64,000 nucleotides of DNA from Sulfurimonas sp. (GTDB lineage: Bacteria; Campylobacterota; Campylobacteria; Campylobacterales; Sulfurimonadaceae), in NCBI RefSeq assembly GCF_014859695.1, contig NZ_JACUTS010000003.1, positions 1 through 64,000 of the forward strand. The letters run 5' to 3'. Below, piece after piece: positions 1 to 7,588 of the stretch. The notes beneath the pieces were generated by a model. It saw nothing but the letters and a program-made list of their open reading frames with translations, had not been told where the DNA came from and searched no databases. Both the position numbers and the translations under genes were made by a program. How positions within the stretch are numbered: the first letter of the stretch is position 1; the number at the start of each line of letters is the position of its first letter.

Positions 1-33
1 CCGATATTTTATGTTGATTATATCACAAGACTT

Positions 34-144
34 CTTGTAGTTCTCGAAAAACAAATTTTTTTGTAGCTTTGGGGGGGGGTTGTAGGGACATCTGTCCCTG
101 CCACCAAAACGGACGCGTTCGTTTTAGTGCGTAACATCAGTAAA
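34..144 (+). repeat. three-hairpin dispersed repeat, copy 1
   Basis: First of three related copies; the others are near 7455 and 19760. The copies share three consecutive palindromes: a CGAAAAAC/GTTTTTCG stem (decayed here), an AGGGACA/TGTCCCT stem, and an AAAACG..CGTTTT stem around ACGCGT. The shared unit ends with GTGCGTAACATCAG. This copy differs from the other two by a run of nine G at 71-79, where they have five. It fills most of the non-coding stretch 1-253; nothing else was seen there. Confidence 0.85.
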
Positions 145-253
145 ATAGCAAGATAGTTTAAAAAACGGGGACTCTTAAAGTTATTTTTAGCAAAAAAAAA
201 ATCATTAGAGAGTATAATTTTGTATAAAATATATTGTAGATAGTAGTGGCTTT

Positions 254-562
254 ATGCTAAAAGAGATTAATCCGCAGAGGGACGCGGAATATATATTTGT
301 TAAGAGGGCAAATATGACGTTTAAAGATTTAGAGTTTATCTTAGAGTTAAATGGTGTGATGAGAGAAGATGTCGATTACATTTTGGATTTTGGAAAAAAA
401 AACGGTATAGATGTAGAACAAATTGATGATGAACTCAACAAGATGGGGTATGAGAGAATAGTTGAGAGCGAACTTGAGAACTCTTGGGATGATGAAGATG
501 ATGAGTATGAACCTGTCGAGAAGTTTTCATATAGAAACAAATTTGTAGAGGATTACGACTAA
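254..562 (+). CDS. unknown small acidic protein
   Basis: I do not recognise this 102-residue protein. It has no signal peptide or membrane segment, so it is probably cytoplasmic. The first 70 residues look like a compact helical domain, followed by a strongly acidic stretch near residues 79-87 (DDEDDEYEP) and a short charged tail. It stands alone: a repeat element lies upstream, and a strong hairpin separates it from the convergent proB. A real gene is supported by its A+T-typical codon use and the downstream terminator. The ribosome site is weak (TAGTAGTGGC before the ATG). Confidence 0.65.
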   Translation: MLKEINPQRDAEYIFVKRANMTFKDLEFILELNGVMREDVDYILDFGKKNGIDVEQIDDELNKMGYERIVESELENSWDDEDDEYEPVEKFSYRNKFVEDYD

Positions 563-572
563 AGAAAGAGGG

Positions 573-601
573 TATCAGTAGCGTGCAGTTTGCTACTGAT
601 A
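573..601. terminator. hairpin between convergent genes
   Basis: A perfect 10-bp inverted repeat, TATCAGTAGC / GCTACTGATA with a 9-nt loop, lies between the stop of the 254-562 gene and the stop of convergent proB. It is placed to act as a shared bidirectional terminator. The flanking T-runs are only moderate. Confidence 0.7.
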
Positions 602-607
602 AAAAGT

Positions 608-1390
608 TTAGTTTTTATTTTCTGTTTTAGCTTTTGGCTCAAAGAGAGTCCCAAGCGTGTGTTTCCCATCCAGAAGAAAAGATTTTGCAGCACTTAAATC
701 AAACCCGTTGCACAAGAGCATTCTTTTTCCGCGTTTTATTAAAAAATCTGCAGCTTTGAGTTTTGTTACGATTCCGCCGGTTGCAAACTCATTATTTGCC
801 GTCGATGTATCCGCAAGAGCCTCCTTTGGCAGTTCATTTACGATTTTATAAAGTTTGGCGTCTTTAAACTCTTGTGGATTTTTGTCATAATATCCGTCAA
901 TATCGCTTAAAATCACTAAAAGTTCGGCATTAGTCGCATAAGCTACATTTGCCGAGAGTTGGTCATTGTCTCCAAAGAGCTGTTCAGGGGTGGATGTAAT
1001 ATCGTTCTCATTTACTATTGGTAAAATATCATTTTCAAGATGCGCATCTATAATCTCTTGAAACATTTTAGTGCGCTTTCTTGAGTCAAAATCATCTTCT
1101 GTAAGAAGAATTTGCGCCGTGGTAATGTCATAAATATCAAATTTTCTTTTGTACGCACTCATCAAAATAGGCTGTCCTGCAGCGGCGAGAGCCTTTTTGC
1201 CAATCTGCTTTCTTTTGTCAAGTTTTAGTATGGAGTAACCTGCTGCAACTGCTCCTGATGTTACCAAGATGACGCTATATTTCTTCTTGAGCATTATGAT
1301 AAGTGTGACGAGATTTAACATACGCTCTTTTGCGATTTCATTATTTTCTGTCAGAACGGCTGTACCGACTTTGATAACAACTCTTTTCAT
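608..1390 (-). CDS. proB: glutamate 5-kinase
   Basis: This enzyme phosphorylates L-glutamate with ATP in the first step of proline synthesis, in the cytoplasm. The 260 residues form one amino-acid-kinase domain: the phosphate loop KVGTAVLT at residues 7-14, TSGAVAAG near 45, and the NENDITSTP segment followed by GDNDQLSA around 126-146. The protein ends without the C-terminal PUA domain found in the roughly 370-residue E. coli enzyme, as expected for short bacterial ProB proteins. The start is supported by AAAGGAA upstream of the ATG. It is monocistronic, and proA is not in the window. Confidence 0.93.
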   Translation of the reverse strand: MKRVVIKVGTAVLTENNEIAKERMLNLVTLIIMLKKKYSVILVTSGAVAAGYSILKLDKRKQIGKKALAAAGQPILMSAYKRKFDIYDITTAQILLTEDDFDSRKRTKMFQEIIDAHLENDILPIVNENDITSTPEQLFGDNDQLSANVAYATNAELLVILSDIDGYYDKNPQEFKDAKLYKIVNELPKEALADTSTANNEFATGGIVTKLKAADFLIKRGKRMLLCNGFDLSAAKSFLLDGKHTLGTLFEPKAKTENKN

Positions 1391-1593
1391 GTATTTTCCT
1401 TTGAATTACGCAACTCTTTTATTTTCAAGAGAGCTTTTGACCCCTATTGTAACAAGTTAAAGATTTAGTTTTTATTAGCTTTAGAGCTAAATAAGCAAAG
1501 TCCACAGATAGGTAAAAGTTAAATTTTTTAGACTTCTCCTTATATTAAATTATGATAGAATTACGCTCATATAATGATTGATAGGACTTTTTT

Positions 1594-1821
1594 ATGCAAA
1601 ACCAAACTTCTTTGGCAAAATTGAATGACAAGGTTTCAGCTATCGTCCAGCGGTACAATTCTCAAAAAGAGGAGAATGAGGTGCTAAGACTAGAGTTAGT
1701 AAAACTCAAAGCCGAGAGTGAAATAAAAAATCAAGAGATAACAAGATTGATAGAGCAGAATGCCCAAAAAGAGCTTGAAATAGAGGCTATAGTAGAAAAA
1801 CTAGAAAGTATAATGGCTTAG
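1594..1821 (+). CDS. small coiled-coil protein, ZapB-like
   Basis: This 75-residue protein is almost entirely heptad-patterned coiled coil (LNDKVSAIVQRYN, then ENEVLRLELVKLKAE and onward), with no membrane segment. Length and architecture resemble the cell-division factor ZapB. The stop is 4 nt before the next small gene, whose product has a ZapA-like N-terminus, and adjacent zapA/zapB-like pairs are known in other proteobacteria. Sequence similarity of coiled coils is weak evidence, so the role is an inference. -10-like sequences (TATGAT at 1551, TATAAT at 1570) lie upstream; the ribosome site is weak. Confidence 0.7.
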   Translation: MQNQTSLAKLNDKVSAIVQRYNSQKEENEVLRLELVKLKAESEIKNQEITRLIEQNAQKELEIEAIVEKLESIMA

Positions 1822-1825
1822 AATT

Positions 1826-2044
1826 ATGAGTAAAAAGCTTGGTTTAAATATAGGCGGGCGTCGTTTTGATGTTGATGTTGAAGAGGCTTTCGCTGTTTTC
1901 TTGCAGGAGCAGATGAGAAAAGATTTTAACGTAGAGGGCAACAATGATCTAAAGACTCTCATGCAGGCATATGTCCGTAAAACCCATGAACTCTTTCTAC
2001 AAGAACAAAGAATAGAAGAAATAACAAAAAAATTGGAATTTTAA
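1826..2044 (+). CDS. small protein with ZapA-like N-terminus
   Basis: A 72-residue protein whose first 17 residues (MSKKLGLNIGGRRFDVD) match the beta-strand pattern that opens ZapA proteins. A helical region follows, with a C-terminal coiled coil (LQEQRIEEITKKLEF). It is translationally close to the preceding coiled-coil gene (4-nt gap), so the two are probably one operon and may form a complex. If the assignment is right it would bind FtsZ at midcell. It is shorter than the usual ZapA of about 100 residues. Function is inferred, not established. Confidence 0.68.
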   Translation: MSKKLGLNIGGRRFDVDVEEAFAVFLQEQMRKDFNVEGNNDLKTLMQAYVRKTHELFLQEQRIEEITKKLEF

Positions 2045-2076
2045 GACAAATTTATTATTGTATAAGTTAAGAGTGA

Positions 2077-2082
2077 TATAAT
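2077..2082 (+). promoter_or_regulatory. -10 box of the tRNA-Arg gene
   Basis: A consensus TATAAT, preceded by GAG and TG, lies 26 nt upstream of the mature tRNA 5' end. It is correctly placed to start transcription around 2088-2090. No good -35 hexamer is visible, as is common in this phylum. Confidence 0.6.
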
Positions 2083-2108
2083 TTCGGTCTCTTTAATAGA
2101 GATGGTGT

Positions 2109-2185
2109 GCGCTCGTAGCTCAGCTGGATAGAGCACTGGTTTGCGGTACCAGCGGTCACACGTTCAAATCGTGTCGGGCGCACCA
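2109..2185 (+). tRNA. tRNA-Arg (anticodon GCG)
   Basis: A 77-nt cloverleaf is fully visible. The acceptor stem is GCGCTCG/CGGGCGC with one G-T pair and an encoded CCA. The D arm is GCTC/GAGC, the anticodon stem CTGGT/ACCAG with loop TTGCGGT, and the T arm ACACG/CGTGT around TTCAAAT. The anticodon at 2143-2145 is GCG, reading CGC (and CGU by wobble). A20 in the D loop and C35 are arginine identity elements. Most bacteria read these codons with an ACG anticodon edited to inosine, so GCG is notable. The 174 bases between the tRNA and trpA hold nothing I recognise. Confidence 0.95.
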
Positions 2186-2359
2186 TACTACAAAGAAAAC
2201 TCCCCCTAAAATAAACACTTTCAATCAAAATTCACAAACTTCTAAGAACGATAATTCTATTCGACGCCAATTTAATTTTAAAGTGCAACGTTCATGAAAT
2301 TCAATAAGCGGGTAAAGATAGAATGTTAACTGCAAAATGGAGAAATATAAAAAAGAGAT

Positions 2360-3100
2360 TTAGCTATTGATCTCATTTTTTATAATCTGTGCAAGTTCAC
2401 AACACTTCTCTATTTTTTGTTTGTAAGCTAGGGCATCATTTAAAAGTATGTTTACAAAAGCGCTTCCTACTATTACGCCATCGGCACCTTTTACTTTCTC
2501 TTTTGCAGTTTTTTCATTTACTCCAAACCCTACGTATACGGGTGTTTGCGTATGTTTTTTAATTGATGAGAGTATCGGCTGGAGATCTTCAGATGCGCCT
2601 GAGCCTGTTATTCCTGCGTACGCTACCATGTAGATGAATTTTTTGGACTCTTTTACAATCTTCTCTATTCTATCTTCGGTATCGGTCGGTGCGATAAAAC
2701 TGATGTTTGAGATGCTGTTTGAGTCAAAAAGATCTTTGTAGATGAGAGTCTCTTCATACGGAAGGTCTGGGATTATTAGCCCGTTTACTCCTATCTTTTT
2801 GGCGAGCGGAATCAAACTCTTTAAGTCATGTTGGTAAAAGCTGTTAAAGTAACCCATCCAGAGTGTATCGACTTTTGGAGCTACAACTTCTGATATCTCT
2901 AAAAGATGTTTAAACTTAAAACCGAGCTCAAGAGCTTTGTGGTTTGCTTCCTCGATGGATGGACCATCAGCTACTGGGTCTGAGAAGGGAACTCCGAGTT
3001 CTATGGCATCTACGCCGCTCTCCCCTAGAGCCAGTGCTAAGTCAATACTGAAAGATTTTTCCGGGTAGCCGGATGTTATATATGCCACTAGTTTTTTCAA
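2360..3100 (-). CDS. trpA: tryptophan synthase alpha subunit
   Basis: TrpA cleaves indole-3-glycerol phosphate to indole, which passes through the tunnel to TrpB. The 246-residue TIM barrel keeps the catalytic pair E34 and D45 (ELGVPFSDPVADG), 11 residues apart as in the E. coli enzyme. The loop PDLPYEE lies near 120 and the phosphate-binding region GFGVN near 195. The start overlaps the stop of the HPt gene by 4 nt, so the two are co-transcribed and coupled. trpB is not in the window, so the trp genes are dispersed. Confidence 0.95.
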   Translation of the reverse strand: MKKLVAYITSGYPEKSFSIDLALALGESGVDAIELGVPFSDPVADGPSIEEANHKALELGFKFKHLLEISEVVAPKVDTLWMGYFNSFYQHDLKSLIPLAKKIGVNGLIIPDLPYEETLIYKDLFDSNSISNISFIAPTDTEDRIEKIVKESKKFIYMVAYAGITGSGASEDLQPILSSIKKHTQTPVYVGFGVNEKTAKEKVKGADGVIVGSAFVNILLNDALAYKQKIEKCCELAQIIKNEINS

Positions 3101-3501
3101 CTGTTCTCCAAGTCTGGTAATTTAAGTAGAGAATATTTTATATGGCTCAATTCGTTGTCATGTTTGAGGTCGTCTCTCCAGATGGCAAACATATCGCTGA
3201 TGCTTAGCAGCCAGTTTATAGTCTCTTCATTGACGCTCTTATGCTCGGTTCTTATGACTTCGAGCGTATCTTCAACAAAAGCTGCAAGTTTTGCCATTTG
3301 TGCGATTTTTAAATAGCCTGAAGCCGACTTGATATTGTGAAAGATGCGAAAAAGCTCATTTACGCTTCTCTCATACATATTTGGCTTGGAAAGGTCGATA
3401 ATCAGACTCTCCATAAAGTCAACCATCATAGAGTAGTGGTCCAGAAACTCATCGACTATTTCATAATCAAAGTTGGAATCTAAATCACTTCTTACGCCCA
3501 T
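3097..3501 (-). CDS. histidine phosphotransfer (HPt) domain protein
   Basis: A stand-alone 134-residue helical-bundle protein carrying the HPt signature HNIKSASGYL, with the phospho-accepting histidine at residue 55. Proteins of this kind relay phosphate between hybrid kinases and response regulators, or act as docking remnants of CheA P1 domains. It is the first gene of a pair with trpA (4-nt overlap), an unexpected functional neighbour, so its partner kinase is probably encoded elsewhere. There is no kinase or receiver domain on the chain. Residues after about 110 (IWRDDLKHDNE..) extend the bundle. Confidence 0.85.
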   Translation of the reverse strand: MGVRSDLDSNFDYEIVDEFLDHYSMMVDFMESLIIDLSKPNMYERSVNELFRIFHNIKSASGYLKIAQMAKLAAFVEDTLEVIRTEHKSVNEETINWLLSISDMFAIWRDDLKHDNELSHIKYSLLKLPDLENS

Positions 3502-3579
3502 AAAATATTTCTCCTATATGGTCAAAATTATAGCAATATTTAGTTAAAATACCTTTTATTATAAAGAAAGAGTATTTAC

Positions 3580-4371
3580 ATGACTAAGAAAATGACTATA
3601 ACTTCTATCAAAAAAAGCAAAGGTGTATCCAAGCTGGTTATGATAACTGCTTACGATGCGCTTTTTGCGAGATTGCTGGAGCCTAGTTGTGACATAATTT
3701 TGGTTGGAGATAGCCTAAATATGAGCTTTGCAGGCAGAGCCGATACGCTAAGTGCGACTCTAGAGCAGATGATTTACCATACAAATGCCGTCGCACAGGG
3801 CGCTAAAAATAGTTTTTTGATCTGTGATATGCCTTTTGGAACATATACGAACTCCGAGGAAGCTCTGAAAAACTCCATAAAGGTGTTTCAAGAGACTCCT
3901 GTTGATGCCCTAAAAATAGAGGGCGGCGCAGATAAAGCGCACATTATTGCGCATCTTTGCTCAAACGGTATAGCTGTCTGTGGACACATCGGGTTACTCC
4001 CGCAAGCCGTTCGCTCAGAGGGCGGATACAAAGTAAAAGGCAAGAGCCAAGAGGAGCAGGAGCAGCTTATTAGAGATGCTAAAGCTCTAGAGAAGGCGGG
4101 CGTATTTTGTATGGTTATAGAGGGCGTAAAAGCCGATGTTGCGAAAGAGGTTGCAAAGAGTGTAAATGTGCCTGTTATCGGAATCGGTGCCGGAAGAGAT
4201 GTAGATGGGCAGGTTCTTGTTTTTTCGGATATGCTTGGTCTCTTTGAGGAGTTTACTCCTAAATTTGTGAAGAAGTATATGGATGGAGCGGCATTGGTAA
4301 AAAGCGCTATAAGGAGCTACTCCGATGAGGTTAGAACTCTCAAGTTCCCTCAAGACATACACACCTACTAA
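3580..4371 (+). CDS. panB: 3-methyl-2-oxobutanoate hydroxymethyltransferase
   Basis: PanB transfers a hydroxymethyl group from methylene-tetrahydrofolate to alpha-ketoisovalerate, giving ketopantoate for pantothenate and CoA. The 263-residue TIM barrel keeps VGDSLNM near 42, the DMPFGTY loop near 84 with its metal-binding aspartate, the EGG segment near 115, and the VIEGV region near 180 carrying the catalytic glutamate. It is complete. ruvB starts 8 nt after the stop, so panB and ruvB probably share a transcript. Confidence 0.95.
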   Translation: MTKKMTITSIKKSKGVSKLVMITAYDALFARLLEPSCDIILVGDSLNMSFAGRADTLSATLEQMIYHTNAVAQGAKNSFLICDMPFGTYTNSEEALKNSIKVFQETPVDALKIEGGADKAHIIAHLCSNGIAVCGHIGLLPQAVRSEGGYKVKGKSQEEQEQLIRDAKALEKAGVFCMVIEGVKADVAKEVAKSVNVPVIGIGAGRDVDGQVLVFSDMLGLFEEFTPKFVKKYMDGAALVKSAIRSYSDEVRTLKFPQDIHTY

Positions 4372-4379
4372 GAGAGATT

Positions 4380-5393
4380 ATGGAAAGATTGGTAGAGATA
4401 GAGAGATTTGACAACGAGGAGAGCTGCGAGATAACACTCCGTCCAAGTGCATGGAGTGAGTATATAGGGCAAGAGCAGATCAAAAAAAACCTCGGCGTGT
4501 TTATAGAGGCGAGTAAAATAAGGGGTGAAGCGCTTGACCACACCCTCTTTTTTGGACCTCCTGGGCTGGGTAAAACCACTTTAGCACTTATTATTGCAAA
4601 CGAGATGAATGCAAATATTAAAGTGACTGCCGCTCCCATGATAGAAAAAAGCGGAGACTTAGCGGCAATCCTCACGAACCTAGAAGAGGGCGACATACTC
4701 TTTATAGACGAGATTCACCGCCTCTCGCCGGCTGTTGAAGAGATACTCTACTCCTCCATGGAAGATTTTCGCATCGACATTATTATAGGAAGCGGTCCTG
4801 CTGCGCAGACCGTAAAGATAGATCTGCCGCGTTTTACTCTTGTGGGTGCCACAACAAGAGCCGGAATGCTCTCCAGTCCTCTTAGAGACAGATTTGGTAT
4901 GAACTTTAGAATGCAGTTCTACTCTGCTGATGAGCTTGCAAAAATTATCTCTCAAGCTTCTAGAAAGTTAAACAAAGAGATAGCGCATGAAGCGTGTGTT
5001 GAGATAGCAAAAAGAAGCCGTGGAACTCCCCGTATTGCGCTTAGACTTCTCCGCCGTGTAAGAGATTTTGCGGATGTGGCAAATGAGAAAGATATAGCAC
5101 ACTCAAGAACAAAATATGCACTCGAAGAGCTGGGCATAAATTCACATGGATTTGATGAGATGGATATAAAGCTCTTAAATCTTCTTGTGGGAGCAAACGG
5201 AAGAGCAATCGGGTTAAGTACGATTGCGGCAGCCCTCAGCGAAGACGAGGGGACTGTAGAGGATGTTTTAGAGCCCTACCTTATCGCCAACGGCTATTTG
5301 GAGAGAACTGCCAAAGGCAGAAGAGCGACCAGAAGTACTTATGAGATTTTAAACATCGAATTTCCATATCAGGAAGGGGGGGGTCTATTTTGA
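4380..5393 (+). CDS. ruvB: Holliday junction branch migration helicase RuvB
   Basis: RuvB is the hexameric AAA+ motor that drives branch migration with RuvA. In 337 residues it shows Walker [10 protein letters not shown] (59-67), Walker B with IDEIHRL (109-114), sensor and arginine-finger segments ([16 protein letters not shown] near 160-175), and the C-terminal winged helix ending in [11 protein letters not shown]. The last codons run through an eight-G tract (5376-5383) that encodes the extra GGG before LF. The stop overlaps the start of the next gene. A slip in this tract would change only the C-terminal tail, which is not conserved. Confidence 0.96.
   Translation: MERLVEIERFDNEESCEITLRPSAWSEYIGQEQIKKNLGVFIEASKIRGEALDHTLFFGPPGLGKTTLALIIANEMNANIKVTAAPMIEKSGDLAAILTNLEEGDILFIDEIHRLSPAVEEILYSSMEDFRIDIIIGSGPAAQTVKIDLPRFTLVGATTRAGMLSSPLRDRFGMNFRMQFYSADELAKIISQASRKLNKEIAHEACVEIAKRSRGTPRIALRLLRRVRDFADVANEKDIAHSRTKYALEELGINSHGFDEMDIKLLNLLVGANGRAIGLSTIAAALSEDEGTVEDVLEPYLIANGYLERTAKGRRATRSTYEILNIEFPYQEGGGLF
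5376..5383 (+). repeat. poly-G tract at the ruvB 3' end
   Basis: Eight consecutive G lie 9-16 nt upstream of the TTG start of the next gene and inside the last codons of ruvB. The tract plus the preceding GGAA is the only purine-rich ribosome-binding region for that start. Tracts of this length are known slippage sites in Campylobacter and Helicobacter; variation here is not shown by a single sequence. Confidence 0.7.
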
Positions 5394-6439
5394 AGCCGCA
5401 ATATTTTGTAGCCATACTATTTGCAACATCGCTTTACTGGATGTACATGCTCTATGCTCCGTTTTTGATGGGAATGATTATTGCGGCACTGCTGGCAATA
5501 TCGACCTCAAATATTCAAAATTTTTTTGAAAAAGTGCTAAGGTCAAAGTTTTATGCCGCGCTCATCTCCAGTTTCTTATTGGCAGTTCTATTTTTTGTGC
5601 CGCTTGGATACTTTTTGGCAACACTTACTATAAAACTCAACAGCATGGACCCGATAGTTTTTAAAAATATAGAAATATTCATAAAAGAGTTTTTACAATC
5701 TCCACCTGAGTATCTCTCCTTTTTAAAGCCTTATACCGAAAGTTTTATGAAAGAGATAAACGTGAACTCTATAGCATCTTATATTATCTCTTTTACGGGA
5801 GATATAGGCTCTTTGAGTGCCGGATATCTTAAAAATTCATTTTTGGTAATAGTTTTTTACTTTTTTGCACAATATAACGGTGGATATGTGGTAGATTTTC
5901 TAAAGAGAGTTGTTCAGATGTCCGTTGATGAGACAACGCTTTTAGCAAGAGAGCTCTCATCCGTCATGAGTGTCGTCTTTTACTCAATCATCGCAAATGC
6001 TATGTTTCAGGGCATTTTATTTGGAGTTGCCATATCTTTCATGGGCTACAATGGGCTTTTGTTTGGAATCATGTATGGGTTTGCTTCATTAGTCCCTATA
6101 GTAGGCGGAGCTCTTATGTGGATTCCCTTCGCACTTTATGAGTTTTCTGCAGGAAATAGCTCAAATGCCATATTTATAGTGCTTTACTCTATTATTGTCA
6201 TATCTGTAATAGCAGATACTTTTATTAAGCCTTTGGTTATAAAAGAGATTAATTTAAGGCTATTAAAAGAGGATGATGCAAAGATGAATGAGCTTATTAT
6301 CTTTTTTGCCATCATTGCGGGACTTACAACTTTTGGATTCTGGGGAATGATTTTGGGTCCTGCAATTACTGCATTTTTCTTCACAATTATGAAGCTTTTT
6401 GAGGCTAGAACAAAAGAGTGTGAATCAAAAACACAATAA
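5390..6439 (+). CDS. AI-2E/PerM family membrane permease
   Basis: A 349-residue inner-membrane protein of the AI-2 exporter-like family, with about seven or eight membrane spans. The first pair is at residues 5-40, another near 60-80, and the C-terminal block of closely spaced spans runs from about 195 to 340, including the family's [18 protein letters not shown] segment and the [15 protein letters not shown] ending. Family members export diverse compounds or act in ion exchange, so the substrate cannot be stated. Translation starts at TTG overlapping the ruvB stop (TTGA), which implies coupling, with the poly-G tract as ribosome site. Confidence 0.85.
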   Translation: MKPQYFVAILFATSLYWMYMLYAPFLMGMIIAALLAISTSNIQNFFEKVLRSKFYAALISSFLLAVLFFVPLGYFLATLTIKLNSMDPIVFKNIEIFIKEFLQSPPEYLSFLKPYTESFMKEINVNSIASYIISFTGDIGSLSAGYLKNSFLVIVFYFFAQYNGGYVVDFLKRVVQMSVDETTLLARELSSVMSVVFYSIIANAMFQGILFGVAISFMGYNGLLFGIMYGFASLVPIVGGALMWIPFALYEFSAGNSSNAIFIVLYSIIVISVIADTFIKPLVIKEINLRLLKEDDAKMNELIIFFAIIAGLTTFGFWGMILGPAITAFFFTIMKLFEARTKECESKTQ

Positions 6440-6440
6440 G

Positions 6441-7328
6441 TTAGCTTTTTTTGTATATCTCTGGGTAGTTGCTCTTAAATCTTCGGTGTATCCAAAACCA
6501 AAACTTCGGCTCATTGGTTATTAGCCTAGTGAGCCAATCTGCTTGCAGTTGTGTAGCCCTTAAGATGTCGGCTTGCTCATCTTCGCTCTTTTGTACCTCA
6601 ATCTCATCAAAAAATCTCAGGGTATAGTTCTCTTCATCATCCGTTGTCATGACGACCGGAATAATTGCGGCATTATATTTTCTCGCAAGATAGGCGGGGG
6701 TTGATGTCTGATGAACAAGTTTGCCCATAAATTCAACCTCCAGACCATCCCTTCTGTTTATTGCCGTATCGATTAAGATACCGCTGGCGCCTCTGTTTTT
6801 AACAAGCTTTATAAGGGGTCTTACGACATTTGACTTTTCCAAAGAGCTGTTGGAGAATCTCTCCCGTGACTCCAATGTCCATCTTTGATAATCTTTGTTT
6901 TTCATTTTTTTGTATACGGCAGCAATAGGCTCTGCAAAAGCTCCTATTGAGGCTCCGCCAAGCTCCCAAGCACAGTAGTGAGACGTGACGTAGATAACTC
7001 CACGCCCCTCACTGTGTGCTTTTCGTACAGCTTCTATATTTTTGATTGTTACTATTTTGTCTAGATCCTCTTTGCGCATGTGCCTAATTTCCATGAGATG
7101 TAGAAAATTTAGCAGCAAGTTTTTAAAACTGTATTTGACAATCTTTTTCTTCTCTTCTTGCGTAAGTTTGTCGCCAAAAACAAAATCTAGATTGATAAAA
7201 CCGATATTTCTGTATCTTGATGAGAGGAAGTATGCGATATTTGCCAACAAAACAAAAAAACTTTTTCTTATTTTTTTCGGCAGTAACATCAAGAGTTTTT
7301 CAAGCAGTAAAAAAAGTTTAAAACCCAT
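6441..7328 (-). CDS. lipid A biosynthesis acyltransferase (LpxL/HtrB family)
   Basis: The enzyme adds a secondary acyl chain to the lipid A precursor at the inner face of the inner membrane. The 295 residues include an N-terminal hydrophobic anchor and the family's H-X4-E catalytic motif (H117 and E122 in HYCAWE). Downstream are the substrate-binding segments GILID near 178 and PAYLARKYNAAIIPV near 210, and the C-terminal region WFWIHRRFK typical of LpxL/LpxM. It converges on the AI-2E gene with a 1-nt gap. Which acyl position it uses cannot be read from sequence. Confidence 0.92.
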   Translation of the reverse strand: MGFKLFLLLEKLLMLLPKKIRKSFFVLLANIAYFLSSRYRNIGFINLDFVFGDKLTQEEKKKIVKYSFKNLLLNFLHLMEIRHMRKEDLDKIVTIKNIEAVRKAHSEGRGVIYVTSHYCAWELGGASIGAFAEPIAAVYKKMKNKDYQRWTLESRERFSNSSLEKSNVVRPLIKLVKNRGASGILIDTAINRRDGLEVEFMGKLVHQTSTPAYLARKYNAAIIPVVMTTDDEENYTLRFFDEIEVQKSEDEQADILRATQLQADWLTRLITNEPKFWFWIHRRFKSNYPEIYKKS

Positions 7329-7454
7329 TATTAAAAGAACCTCAATTTAATTTTAAAGGCAGATTATATCAAAATGTAACAATGCCTTTGGTATAATTGC
7401 GGCTATTTATAAATAACTGACCTTATGCGCTTTTCATAAAAGTGCGTAAAACAT

Positions 7455-7562
7455 CTTGTAATTCTCGAAAAACGAAGTTTTTCGTAGCTTTAGGGGGTTG
7501 TAGGGACATCTGTCCCTGCCACTAGAACGGACGAGTTCGTTTTAGTGCGTAACATCAGTAAA
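7455..7562 (+). repeat. three-hairpin dispersed repeat, copy 2
   Basis: The best-preserved copy. It has a perfect 8-bp CGAAAAAC-GAA-GTTTTTCG hairpin, a perfect 7-bp AGGGACA-TC-TGTCCCT hairpin, and a third stem ACTAGAACG/CGTTTTAGT closed by A-T and C-G pairs. It is bracketed by near-direct repeats AGTGCGTAAAACATC (7441) and AGTGCGTAACATC (7544), and a short duplication of AACATCAGTAAA follows. It fills the gap between the acyltransferase and the sensor gene at 7589. Confidence 0.88.
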
Positions 7563-7588
7563 TAACATCAGTAAAAAGGGCGCGAAAA

